From: Levilactobacillus suantsaiihabitans
GTDB lineage: Bacteria > Bacillota > Bacilli > Lactobacillales > Lactobacillaceae
Direction: 5' to 3'
Length of the DNA: 64,000 bases
NCBI RefSeq assembly: GCF_004745505.1
Contig: NZ_RKLX01000003.1
Span: 62,001 to 126,000 of the forward strand
Shown here: positions 25,005 to 32,619 of the stretch, one piece after another
Position numbering within the stretch: position 1 is the stretch's first letter
Layout of the letters: each line of letters begins with the position of its first letter
Program-made: the position numbers and the translations under genes
Notes under the pieces: model-generated
Told to the model about the DNA's origin: nothing
Database searches by the model: none
Seen by the model: only the letters and a program-made list of their open reading frames with translations

Positions 25005-25826
25005 ATGACAGGATTAAAACGATTCGGTGTCTTACTGGCATTGGTGGGCGTGCTGGCTAGCGGCCTGCCGGTGACCACGGCGCAGGCCAAGGGGACGGCA
25101 CGACCCGCGGCGATTAAAAAAATTATCAAACGTGACTTGCATGCGGTCCACGGGCGCTGGTCGGTCAAGGTCACGCGGTTGGGCCAGCACCCCGTGAGCG
25201 TGACCACCGGCAATCATCGCGTGCGGGCGCAGCGGTCCGCTAGCACGATCAAGGTTTACGTGATGCTCACGATTTTTCAGCGCGCCCAGGCCCACCACTT
25301 GAAACTGACGCGCACGGTCAAGGGCAATCTTAAGCGGATGATTTATTATTCTGATAATACCGCCACCAACGCCCTGATCAGGAAGCTGGGTGGATTCAAA
25401 CGGGTCAATCAAACGGCGCAACACTTTGGGTTCAAGCACACCCATTTGCGGCGCTACATGTTGGATACCGCGGCGTTGAACCGGGGCCACGACAACTACA
25501 CGTCGGTCCATGATCTGACCCGCTTTTTGACGCGTGTCGACCGTCATCAGCTGTTGGGCAAGACCTATGACCGAAAAATGCTGACCCTATTGCGTCATTG
25601 TCGCAATCACAGCAAGCTGCCCAAACTGGTGACGCACGCCACGGTCTTCAATAAGACGGGTGAATTTCCAGCCAAGGGCGTCCAAAACGATGCGGCGTTG
25701 TTCAGGACCAAACAGGGGACCTATACGATCGTCGTCATGGCCCAACAAGGCCGGCAGTATCAGCAATATCAAGCCATGAACCACCTCGGCCGGGATGTCG
25801 TCCGGTATTTAAATCAACATCATTGA
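25005..25826 (+). CDS. Secreted serine hydrolase of the class A beta-lactamase/PBP fold
   Basis: 273 residues with a signal peptide (LKRFGVLLALVGVLASGLPV, cleaved near AQA). The three active-site motifs of the penicillin-recognising family are present: SxxK (SASTIKVYVM; Ser about residue 79), SDN (YYSDNTATN, about 118) and KTG (FNKTGEFP). I do not see the class A omega-loop Glu-x-x-Leu-Asn in the expected place, so a peptidase or cell-wall role is more likely than beta-lactam resistance. The protein is very basic, consistent with wall binding. ATG 25005 has AAGAAGGGTG upstream. It follows the Mor-like genes closely. Confidence 0.85.
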   Translation: MTGLKRFGVLLALVGVLASGLPVTTAQAKGTARPAAIKKIIKRDLHAVHGRWSVKVTRLGQHPVSVTTGNHRVRAQRSASTIKVYVMLTIFQRAQAHHLKLTRTVKGNLKRMIYYSDNTATNALIRKLGGFKRVNQTAQHFGFKHTHLRRYMLDTAALNRGHDNYTSVHDLTRFLTRVDRHQLLGKTYDRKMLTLLRHCRNHSKLPKLVTHATVFNKTGEFPAKGVQNDAALFRTKQGTYTIVVMAQQGRQYQQYQAMNHLGRDVVRYLNQHH

Positions 25827-25829
25827 TGG

Positions 25830-25862
25830 AAAAGTCGCGGCGTTGGCCCGGCTTTTTTATTA
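25830..25862 (+). terminator. Terminator of the serine hydrolase gene
   Basis: AGTCGCGG and CCCGGCT form a short stem followed by TTTTTT. Confidence 0.5.
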
Positions 25863-26053
25863 TGGAATTGATTTTCAAAATAAACATTTTAGTATAACGA
25901 AATTTGTATGTAAATGTTGTGTAAAGCCCCTATACGACGGTAATTTTATCCGGTAGTATTGGAGTTAATCATTAGCAAGTGAAACCGGCAATTGCCGAAA
26001 ATGGCGAGGTGGATTGATTGCCCGTCATGCTAAGAACCTGGGGAGGAATTCTG

Positions 26054-26332
26054 ATGGACGCAACGAGCTATCCTTATTTTCGTAAAAAGTTGAAGCACTA
26101 CATGAAGACCGTGAGCAACAACCAAGAACCCTTAATGATCACCCGTAAGAACAAGCGTAACGTGGTGTTGATCTCGGTGGAAGAATACAGCACGCTCCTA
26201 GAGAATCAGTTTATTTTAAGTCACCTGGAGAGTCGTGCCTGGCTACAGAGTCCGGATCACGTGGCGCCTACGCCCGAAGTGGTCGCCGAAGCCATGGCGG
26301 AATCTGCCACGGCTGAGGTCGAAGAACCGTAA
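26054..26332 (+). CDS. Phd/YefM-type antitoxin-like protein without a toxin partner
   Basis: 92 residues from ATG 26054, 7 nt after GGGGAGGAA. The N-terminal 60 residues follow the YefM/Phd fold (YFRKKLKHYMKTVSNNQEPL; ITRKNKRNVVLISVEEYSTL), which dimerises on DNA; the C-terminal tail (AEAMAESATAEVEEP) is acidic and low in complexity. In YefM-YoeB systems the toxin gene follows immediately. Here the next plus-strand gene is an exonuclease-HTH protein 208 bp away and the gap holds a C element on the minus strand. It is therefore an orphan antitoxin or a repurposed repressor. Confidence 0.75.
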   Translation: MDATSYPYFRKKLKHYMKTVSNNQEPLMITRKNKRNVVLISVEEYSTLLENQFILSHLESRAWLQSPDHVAPTPEVVAEAMAESATAEVEEP

Positions 26333-26337
26333 GCTGG

Positions 26338-26513
26338 GAAGGGACTGGGACAAAATTTCCCAGTCCCGTCGCCTTCACCTTGACATAGCTGAAACGTGCG
26401 CCAAAAGGTAGCCGGTTCCGTTTAAAACTGATAACCAAACAATCCAAGACCAGGATTATTCGGTTATCAGCCTTAATGTTCGCCGGCTAATCGCCTTTCC
26501 CACTCTCTTTTTT
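26338..26513 (-). repeat. Structured 3' element C, copy 5 (minus strand)
   Basis: On the minus strand: GAGAGTGGGAAAGGCGATTA, stem AGCCGG/CCGGCT, inner hairpin GATAACCGAATAATCC with GGATTGTTTGGTTATC, TTAAACGGAACC-like linker, CACGTTTCAGCTATGT, then GGGACTGGGA/TCCCAGTCCC (26343-26369). It is the only copy that points against its left neighbour and has no gene upstream on its own strand. Confidence 0.75.
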
Positions 26514-26540
26514 AGACAGGTCATCGCTGCGAAATGGGGG

Positions 26541-27764
26541 ATGAACGTGACTAGCAGAATCGTGTATTTAGAACAGAAGGCGTCGAGCAACGCGCCCGCC
26601 CAGACGCACAACCTGTTTCTGGTCGGTTACGCGATTTTTCAGGTCGAACAGGGGACCACGCTGCGGCCGGCGTTAAACAGCTGGGGCAAGGTCCAACGCA
26701 TCATCGTCGATCACAAGGACCGGTTTCGAATCACGTTTAATTCCGGCCGCATCTTCGTGTTGAGTGCCAAGAAGGTCCTGACATATGAGACCGACCGTGA
26801 CGAGTTGACCTTAGCGGAACGGCTGCAAGATCACGGACTGAAGCTACCGGAGACTACCCCGACGCCGAATGAACAAGCGCCCGAGCAATTAAAAGAAGTG
26901 TGGCCCACGGTGCGTCGCTTGACCAGTATCCCCCAAAGCTACGTGGTCATCGACTGTGAATTTGGGGTCTTGTTTAAGACGCAGCGAACCGGCGACGATA
27001 TCGCCATGACCCGCACGACGGTGGCCGGTGAAAAGGCGGGTGTGTTCCAGTTGGCAGCGTTGGGGTATCAAGACGCTCGGCCACTGGACATCTTTTTCAA
27101 CCAGTACCTGGACAATCCCAATTTTTCGGCGGAAATGAAACTGCGGGGCCTGAAGGAAACGGGTCTGACCCTGGAAGCCTTCGAGCACCAAGCCCAACCG
27201 TTGCGGGTCATTCGCGCCTTTATTCACCAGGTGTTGGCCCGCCGCTTACCACTGGTCTTTTGGGATCAGGGCAATGACTTACGGCTACTGAAAAATACCG
27301 TGTCCGTTTATTACGATCAGCTGACCACGGAAGAACGGACCATCCTGCAGGCGCCGCTGGCCGTTTTCGATGGCAGTCTGTACACCAACGAGGTGATTAA
27401 TCGTAGCAATCACCAGCATGCCAGTCGGCACTATCTGCCGCTCAATGGGGTGGCTGGTTTACTCAACATCGTTAATCCGCACCAACACAATGCGTTGTGG
27501 GACGCGCAAACGACCCATTACGTGGTGAACGCCTTGGCGCGGTTCAAACACACGGCGCCACTGATTCTCAGTGCGCCGCAACCCCAAGCCCCGTTGCTGT
27601 TGCCGGCGCCGCAAGTGTCGCCGGCGGGACCAGCTCCGTCCCCCCGTCTGACCAAATTGCAGAAACTCCGTGCCACCGGTCTGACGTACCGCCAGATTGC
27701 CCAGCAACTGGGGATGAGTCCCAGTACGGTCTGGCGAGCACTGAAGCGGCAACAGGATCGTTAG
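26541..27764 (+). CDS. DnaQ-like 3'-5' exonuclease fused to a C-terminal HTH
   Basis: 407 residues (or two fewer from GTG 26547). The N-terminal about 115 residues form a domain I do not recognise (FRITFNSGRIFVLSAKKVLT). Residues about 130-340 carry the DEDDh exonuclease motifs: VIDCEFG (Exo I, D-x-E), FWDQGNDLRLL (Exo II) and HQHNALWDAQTTH (Exo III, with His and Asp). A Pro/Ala-rich linker (about 345-365) leads to a resolvase-like HTH at the end (LRATGLTYRQIAQQLGMSPS), as at the C-terminus of serine recombinases. The fusion suggests an exonuclease targeted to specific DNA or acting as its own regulator (inference). It stands alone between a C element and the EIIC gene. Confidence 0.75.
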   Translation: MNVTSRIVYLEQKASSNAPAQTHNLFLVGYAIFQVEQGTTLRPALNSWGKVQRIIVDHKDRFRITFNSGRIFVLSAKKVLTYETDRDELTLAERLQDHGLKLPETTPTPNEQAPEQLKEVWPTVRRLTSIPQSYVVIDCEFGVLFKTQRTGDDIAMTRTTVAGEKAGVFQLAALGYQDARPLDIFFNQYLDNPNFSAEMKLRGLKETGLTLEAFEHQAQPLRVIRAFIHQVLARRLPLVFWDQGNDLRLLKNTVSVYYDQLTTEERTILQAPLAVFDGSLYTNEVINRSNHQHASRHYLPLNGVAGLLNIVNPHQHNALWDAQTTHYVVNALARFKHTAPLILSAPQPQAPLLLPAPQVSPAGPAPSPRLTKLQKLRATGLTYRQIAQQLGMSPSTVWRALKRQQDR

Positions 27765-27857
27765 CCTTGATAATTAAATTTATAAGGCGTCTACCGGCCT
27801 CCCGCTGGGGAAACTCGTATAATAAGGGGTAACCAATCGGGTAGGGGGTAAACGTAA

Positions 27858-29177
27858 ATGACGGGAAAACGACAACCGTTGCGGGGATTGTGGCGGTTTA
27901 ACCAACGAATTGAACAGTGGCGTGCCATGCGGGCCATCAAGGAGGCCTTTCGCGTCGCATATCCATTTATTTTGGTGATGACCTTGATCGATGTCATCGG
28001 CCAAAGCCTGTTGACCAATAACGGGTTCTTCTTTCAGATTTATCACGTGGGGAGCTGGCTACCGGGGCTCGACCTGTGGCGGCAGTTGTTTCAGGTGATC
28101 AGTCTGGTGATCAACGGTATCGTGGCGGTGATGGTGGCCTTTACCACGGGACACTACCTGGCGCGGACCTACCGGGGAGACGCTCTGGCCGTGGGCGTCA
28201 TGAGCGCTCTGGCCTTTTTAACGCTGAATGTGAATTACGAGGCGTTGAATACACCGACACGGGGCAATGGTGATGCCATCCCCCAGTTCATGGAGAACAA
28301 CCTGGGCCCCCAAGGCATCTTTCTGGCCGTGGTCGTGGGCCTGGTGGTCGGCTGGTTTGGCTGTCATTTGATGGGCTGGCTGGGCAAGTGGGCCTTGAAG
28401 CACCCACAATGGGGTCAGCTGTCCTGGACCAGCCGCGTCGCCTGGCCACTGCTGATTGTCTTGGCCATCACGACCGGTCTGGGCTATGGTCTGAGTTGGT
28501 TGAATGACGGTGGTCTGAACGGCTTGGTCTACCAAGGCTTAAACGCAATGGTCACCAACCCAGGACACCAAGGGGTCATGATTCTGGCCGTGACGGCGAT
28601 CAATAACGGCCTGTGGTGGCTGGGGCTAATTGGTCCCGTCTCACTGGCCGGTAACAGCTCGGTCACGTCGCTTCAGAACCTGGCCTATGCGGTTCAGCAC
28701 GGGTCAGGCTGGCACGCACCGAATCCGGTCACGCTGCATACGTTGGGGGACGCCTACGCCAACTTCGGCGGGGCCGGCATGACGTTGGCCTTATTATTGG
28801 CGATTTGGCTGGGGTCCAAGCAGGCCAGCTATCGGCGGGTGGCCAACCAGACCTTTTTGCCGAATCTGGTCAATTTAAACGAACCCACGCTCCTGGGATT
28901 GCCGTTGCTCTTTAACCCGATTTTACTGATTCCCTTCATCGTGGCACCGGCCGTCAACATCATCGTGGCGTGGTGTGCCATCACCTGGAAATTGGTGCCG
29001 CCCATCGTCTACCCGGTTCCGCGCACGACGCCTGGTCCCTTGATCGCCTACCTGGGGACCGGTGGCGACTGGCGAGCACTGTTATTAAGCCTGATCTGCC
29101 TGGCGTTGTCTGTGGCCATTTATCTGCCCTTCGTACGACTGGGCAACCTGGCGGGAGGTGAAGACCATGCGGCGTAA
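27858..29177 (+). CDS. PTS EIIC component, lactose/cellobiose family, stand-alone
   Basis: 439-residue membrane permease of the phosphotransferase system, about 10 helices. The family signature LVNLNEPTLLGLPLLFNPIL (about residues 338-357) holds the sugar-contacting Asn-Glu-Pro; the N-terminus (NQRIEQWRAMRAIKEAF) is the usual amphipathic start. EIIA and EIIB are not encoded next to it, so it would use components made elsewhere. Its 3' end overlaps the following hydrolase gene by 11 nt, implying coupled translation. ATG 27858 follows GTAGGGGGTAA. Substrate probably a beta-glucoside or chitobiose-like sugar, by family only. Confidence 0.88.
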   Translation: MTGKRQPLRGLWRFNQRIEQWRAMRAIKEAFRVAYPFILVMTLIDVIGQSLLTNNGFFFQIYHVGSWLPGLDLWRQLFQVISLVINGIVAVMVAFTTGHYLARTYRGDALAVGVMSALAFLTLNVNYEALNTPTRGNGDAIPQFMENNLGPQGIFLAVVVGLVVGWFGCHLMGWLGKWALKHPQWGQLSWTSRVAWPLLIVLAITTGLGYGLSWLNDGGLNGLVYQGLNAMVTNPGHQGVMILAVTAINNGLWWLGLIGPVSLAGNSSVTSLQNLAYAVQHGSGWHAPNPVTLHTLGDAYANFGGAGMTLALLLAIWLGSKQASYRRVANQTFLPNLVNLNEPTLLGLPLLFNPILLIPFIVAPAVNIIVAWCAITWKLVPPIVYPVPRTTPGPLIAYLGTGGDWRALLLSLICLALSVAIYLPFVRLGNLAGGEDHAA

Positions 29178-30060
29178 TTGGTGGCGTTGGGGATTAGGGG
29201 TGCTGGTCGTGCTGGCCATTTTCTTCCCCAGCACGGCGTGGATGCATCAACGGATCACTCAATACAAAACAAATTATAAAACACCATTGAATCCGACCAT
29301 CATGGTCCCGGGCTCCAGTGCTAGTCAGAACCGCTTTGACAGTCTGATTACGCAACTGCGCCAGGAGACTAAGGTGGCCCACAGTGTCTTGAAGGTCAAG
29401 GTCGCTGAAAACGGCCAGTTGTCGTACACCGGGTCCATTCGCCGGGGCGACAATCAGCCCTTCATCGTCATCGCCTTTGAGAACAATCACGACGGCTATG
29501 CCAATATCAATAAGCAGGCCCGGTGGTTGAATGTGGCCTTCAAAGATCTGGTCAAGACCTATCACTTCAATCATTTCTCGGCGATGGGGCACTCCAACGG
29601 CGGCTTGATCTTAAGCTTGTTCTTAGAGAAATACTTTGCGCAAACCAAGCACGTGGCCATCGACCGGTTGATGACGATTGCCACGCCATACAACATGGAA
29701 TCGAATAGTACCACGGAACAAACGGTGATGCTCAAGGAATTGATTGCCGGTCGAAAGCAGCTCCCCAAGCAGCTGACGGTGTACTCGGTGGCCGGTACCG
29801 AGAACTATTCCAGTGACGGGACCGTCCCCGCCAATAGTGTCAATCAAGGGAAGTACGTCTTTCAAAATCAGGTAGCCCACTACACGCAAATTACGGTGAC
29901 CGGCGACAACACGACGCACTCGGATCTGCCGCAAAACAAGCAGATTGTCCTGTTGATCCGGCAATATCTCCTGCACGAAAACCTCCCGGCCAAGGACCGC
30001 GCTCAGAATCAGGCCGATACCAAGCGGCGTTCCGTCACCGACGAGACTGGCCTGCCTTAA
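29167..30060 (+). CDS. DUF915 alpha/beta hydrolase, membrane-anchored or secreted
   Basis: 297 residues from ATG 29167 (GGGAGGTGA 5 nt upstream), overlapping the EIIC gene by 11 nt. One N-terminal hydrophobic segment (about residues 5-25) acts as a signal or anchor. The DUF915 (lipase-like) fold is shown by TIMVPGSSASQNRFDSLI, the nucleophile elbow FSAMGHSNGGLI (Ser about 145), SSDGTVPA with the acidic residue, and a terminal His in THSDLP. Tight coupling to a sugar PTS permease is unusual and may mean the hydrolase releases an acyl group from the imported glycoside or a surface glycolipid (inference). Confidence 0.85.
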   Translation: MRRNWWRWGLGVLVVLAIFFPSTAWMHQRITQYKTNYKTPLNPTIMVPGSSASQNRFDSLITQLRQETKVAHSVLKVKVAENGQLSYTGSIRRGDNQPFIVIAFENNHDGYANINKQARWLNVAFKDLVKTYHFNHFSAMGHSNGGLILSLFLEKYFAQTKHVAIDRLMTIATPYNMESNSTTEQTVMLKELIAGRKQLPKQLTVYSVAGTENYSSDGTVPANSVNQGKYVFQNQVAHYTQITVTGDNTTHSDLPQNKQIVLLIRQYLLHENLPAKDRAQNQADTKRRSVTDETGLP

Positions 30061-30069
30061 CCGTTCTGG

Positions 30070-30075
30070 TATAAT
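30070..30075 (+). promoter_or_regulatory. -10 element of the LysR gene
   Basis: TATAAT in the 42-bp gap before the GTG start at 30103. The upstream -35 would lie in the 3' end of the hydrolase gene. Confidence 0.4.
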
Positions 30076-30102
30076 AAGAAAAAACGGTGGGAGTGGGGTT
30101 AC

Positions 30103-30960
30103 GTGAATTTTCGTCAATTGGAGTACTTTTTAGCAGTGGCCAACGCCGGCCAGATTACGGCGGCCGCCCAGCAATTGCACATGGCCCAGCCCCCCTTGAG
30201 TTATCAGCTCAAGCAACTAGAGGCGGAATTGGGCGTGACTTTGTTGAATCGGTCGGCCACGGGAACGACCCTGACGCCAGCTGGTCAGTTGTTGCGCGAC
30301 TACGCGCAGCAGTTATTGGACCTGCGCGAACGGGCCGACAGTCAGGTCCGTTCGTTAGGCCAAGGCTTGGCCGGTGTGTTATCGGTGGGGGTCATTTCTT
30401 CTTCCATCGGGGCCACGCCCAACGCGAAGTTGCGGACCTTGACGCGTCACTATCCCAAGGTCCAGATTCGGCTGTTCGAAGACAACACCTATGGGTTGAT
30501 CGACCGGTTGTCCAAGCGCCTGATCGACGTGGCCATCGTGCGGACGCCCTTTACCGCACCGGGGTTGGCCAGTAAGGAACTGGCGACGGAATCCATGGTC
30601 GCGGTGGTTCCCAAGAAATACGACCACTTTCCGGCGGCCACGCTGAAGGTCGAGGACTTGGCCAGCGTGCCCCTGATTATTTATCGGCGCTTCGAGCACC
30701 TGTTTCAAACGACCTTTGCGGCCAAGCAGATGGCGCCCTTTATCGCCTGCACCTGTGACGATGCCCGGACCGCCGTGCAGTGGGCGGAGTCACGGATGGG
30801 GGTGGCGGTCGTGCCCCAATCAGTGGCCGAACAGACCAGCGGGGCGCAAACGGCGGTGCGGTTGATTCGTTACCAGCCGTGGCGCACGACCCTGAAACTG
30901 GTGTGGCCGGAACAAATCACGCCCAGCCCACTGTTACAGCGCTTCATTGATAGTTATTAA
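30103..30960 (+). CDS. LysR-family transcriptional regulator
   Basis: 285 residues from GTG 30103 (GGGAGTGGGG upstream). The N-terminal winged HTH has the family consensus NFRQLEYFLAVANAGQITAA and LHMAQPPLSYQLKQLEAELG. The effector-binding domain (about residues 90-285) shows the periplasmic-binding-like pattern (GVLSVGVISSSIG; VAIVRTPFTAPGL; MGVAVVPQSVAEQ). LysR regulators usually act on adjacent or divergent genes. Here the TauE/SafE-DUF1634 pair lies 328 bp downstream on the same strand and the EIIC operon lies upstream; either could be a target. Confidence 0.92.
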   Translation: MNFRQLEYFLAVANAGQITAAAQQLHMAQPPLSYQLKQLEAELGVTLLNRSATGTTLTPAGQLLRDYAQQLLDLRERADSQVRSLGQGLAGVLSVGVISSSIGATPNAKLRTLTRHYPKVQIRLFEDNTYGLIDRLSKRLIDVAIVRTPFTAPGLASKELATESMVAVVPKKYDHFPAATLKVEDLASVPLIIYRRFEHLFQTTFAAKQMAPFIACTCDDARTAVQWAESRMGVAVVPQSVAEQTSGAQTAVRLIRYQPWRTTLKLVWPEQITPSPLLQRFIDSY

Positions 30961-30981
30961 ATATATGCTAAATACAAAATC

Positions 30982-31021
30982 AGCCGCCTAGCCATATTTA
31001 TTTAATATGGCTAGGCGGCTT
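30982..31021. terminator. Perfect 16-bp hairpin after the LysR gene
   Basis: AGCCGCCTAGCCATAT (30982-30997) pairs perfectly with ATATGGCTAGGCGGCT (31005-31020). T runs are short on both sides. The rest of the gap to 31287 holds no gene or recognised signal. Confidence 0.65.
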
Positions 31022-31287
31022 TGTGGTGAAACCGGTTCACCGCTTGGGGCTGAGTCATTTATCTGCGGTTGACTTACGGCCACTACGGCGGCCTAGTGAA
31101 ACAATCGTTTGAATTCTATTACACAAGCAAAGGCTGATAATTGAACTAATGCCTAAGTTATCGCAATTAACCAAGTGAATGATGTAACAATTATTTTGAC
31201 AATTACCGACTGACAAACTTGCCGCCAGCCCAGCAAAGGTTGATAATCAGTTAAGTAATTTGGATTGCATAGGAGGACAGCAAACTT

Positions 31288-32133
31288 ATGATTCATACAG
31301 CTATTATTATGTTGGCCGTGGGGATCTTCGCCGGAATCGCCGGTGCCATTTTGGGCATTGGTGGGGGGATGATCATCACGCCAATTCTAACCCTGGGGAT
31401 GGGATTAGATATTAAATACGCCATTGGGGCCAGCATCATTGCCGTGATTGCGACCAGTTCCGGGTCAACGATCGCTTATTTGCGCGACAACGTGTTGAAC
31501 TTACGGGTCGCCATGTTTTTGGAAATTGCGACGACTATCGGCGCAATTGTGGGGGCTTTGTTGACCGGGGTGCTTGACCCCAAGTACCTGTACCTACTGT
31601 TCGGGTGTCTCTTGGTTTTCTCCGGGTGGAACATGTACCGCAAGTTGCGGCGTGGTCAGGAAGTCTTACAACGAGTCGAACCCGATAAGATTGCGGCTAA
31701 GCTCAAGCTAAACGGGACTTACTTCGACAAGGCCGAGATGAAAGATGTTGACTACCAAGTAGAAAATGTGCCCGCCGGTTTTTCCGTGATGTTTGGTGCC
31801 GGGGTGGCCAGTGGCTTGTTGGGCATCGGTTCCGGAGCCTTCAAGGTCATGGCGCTCGACACCTTCATGAAGATGCCGTTGAAGCCATCCAGCTCGACGT
31901 CCAATTTGATGATGGGGGTCACTGCTGCCGCTAGTGCCACGGTGTACTTCTTCAATGGCGCCATCTTGCCCGGCATCGCGGTGCCAATGGCCTTGGGCAT
32001 TCTGGTGGGGGCCGTGATTGGTTCACGCATTATGCAGGTCCTGCCGGCACGGTGGATTCGCATCGCCTTCATTCCCATTATCTTGTACATTGGGTTTGAA
32101 ATGTTATTTAAAGGATTGGGGGTTCACTTCTAA
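31288..32133 (+). CDS. TauE/SafE family membrane transporter
   Basis: 281-residue membrane protein of the TauE/SafE (DUF81) family, exporters or importers of sulfur-containing anions such as sulfite or sulfoacetate. Two internal repeats carry the family motif: GAILGIGGGMIITPIL (about residues 18-33) and GLLGIGSGAFKVMALD (about 176-191). About 7-8 helices. ATG 31288 lies 10 nt after AGGAGG. The stop overlaps the ATG of the DUF1634 gene by 1 nt, a pairing common in Bacillota and archaea. Confidence 0.9.
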   Translation: MIHTAIIMLAVGIFAGIAGAILGIGGGMIITPILTLGMGLDIKYAIGASIIAVIATSSGSTIAYLRDNVLNLRVAMFLEIATTIGAIVGALLTGVLDPKYLYLLFGCLLVFSGWNMYRKLRRGQEVLQRVEPDKIAAKLKLNGTYFDKAEMKDVDYQVENVPAGFSVMFGAGVASGLLGIGSGAFKVMALDTFMKMPLKPSSSTSNLMMGVTAAASATVYFFNGAILPGIAVPMALGILVGAVIGSRIMQVLPARWIRIAFIPIILYIGFEMLFKGLGVHF

Positions 32134-32507
32134 TGGCAGAAAAACCAACAACGGCTAGGGAAATGGCCCAAGTCGAAACGATCATCGGCCGTATCTTGCA
32201 GGTCGGGGTCATCTTCTCGGCCATCGTGATGTTGATTGGCCTGGCGCTCTTCTTGATCACGGGCTATTCGGGCTACGCGGGGGATTTCGTCCCACGGCAA
32301 ATGGGGATGATTCTTGCCGGCACTTGGCAACTGAAGCCCTATGCCATCATGATGCTCGGCGTGTACTGCTTGATTTTGACGCCGGTCTTACGGGTGGTCG
32401 TGTCGATCTACGCGTTTTATAAGGAAAAGGATCATTTGTACGTGGCCATCACCACGTTAGTCTTGATTATTTTACTGATTGCATTAGTGATTGGGGTCAA
32501 GGGTTAA
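32133..32507 (+). CDS. DUF1634 membrane protein, partner of TauE/SafE
   Basis: 124 residues with three hydrophobic segments (about 25-45, 65-90, 100-122) and the DUF1634 opening VETIIGRILQVGVIFSAIVM. It starts on the ATG that overlaps the stop of the transporter gene, so the two are made together and probably form one complex. No independent function is established. A short terminator follows (32525-32552). Confidence 0.85.
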   Translation: MAEKPTTAREMAQVETIIGRILQVGVIFSAIVMLIGLALFLITGYSGYAGDFVPRQMGMILAGTWQLKPYAIMMLGVYCLILTPVLRVVVSIYAFYKEKDHLYVAITTLVLIILLIALVIGVKG

Positions 32508-32524
32508 ACCACAGAATAGAAGCG

Positions 32525-32554
32525 GAGTCGCGGCGATGGTCGCGGCTTTTTTTG
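32525..32554 (+). terminator. Terminator of the TauE/SafE-DUF1634 operon
   Basis: AGTCGCG pairs with CGCGGCT (one G-T pair), followed by TTTTTTT. Confidence 0.65.
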
Positions 32555-32619
32555 GTCCGTCAAAAGGGCGTAGGTATGCTAAACTATTAGATAACAATAT
32601 GATGAGAGAGGCGACGAAC

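Noticed and set aside
25005-25826. True class A beta-lactamase (resistance gene)
   Set aside because: SxxK, SDN and KTG are present, but the omega-loop Glu-x-x-Leu-Asn of class A enzymes was not seen, and the protein is a basic secreted family typical of lactobacilli.
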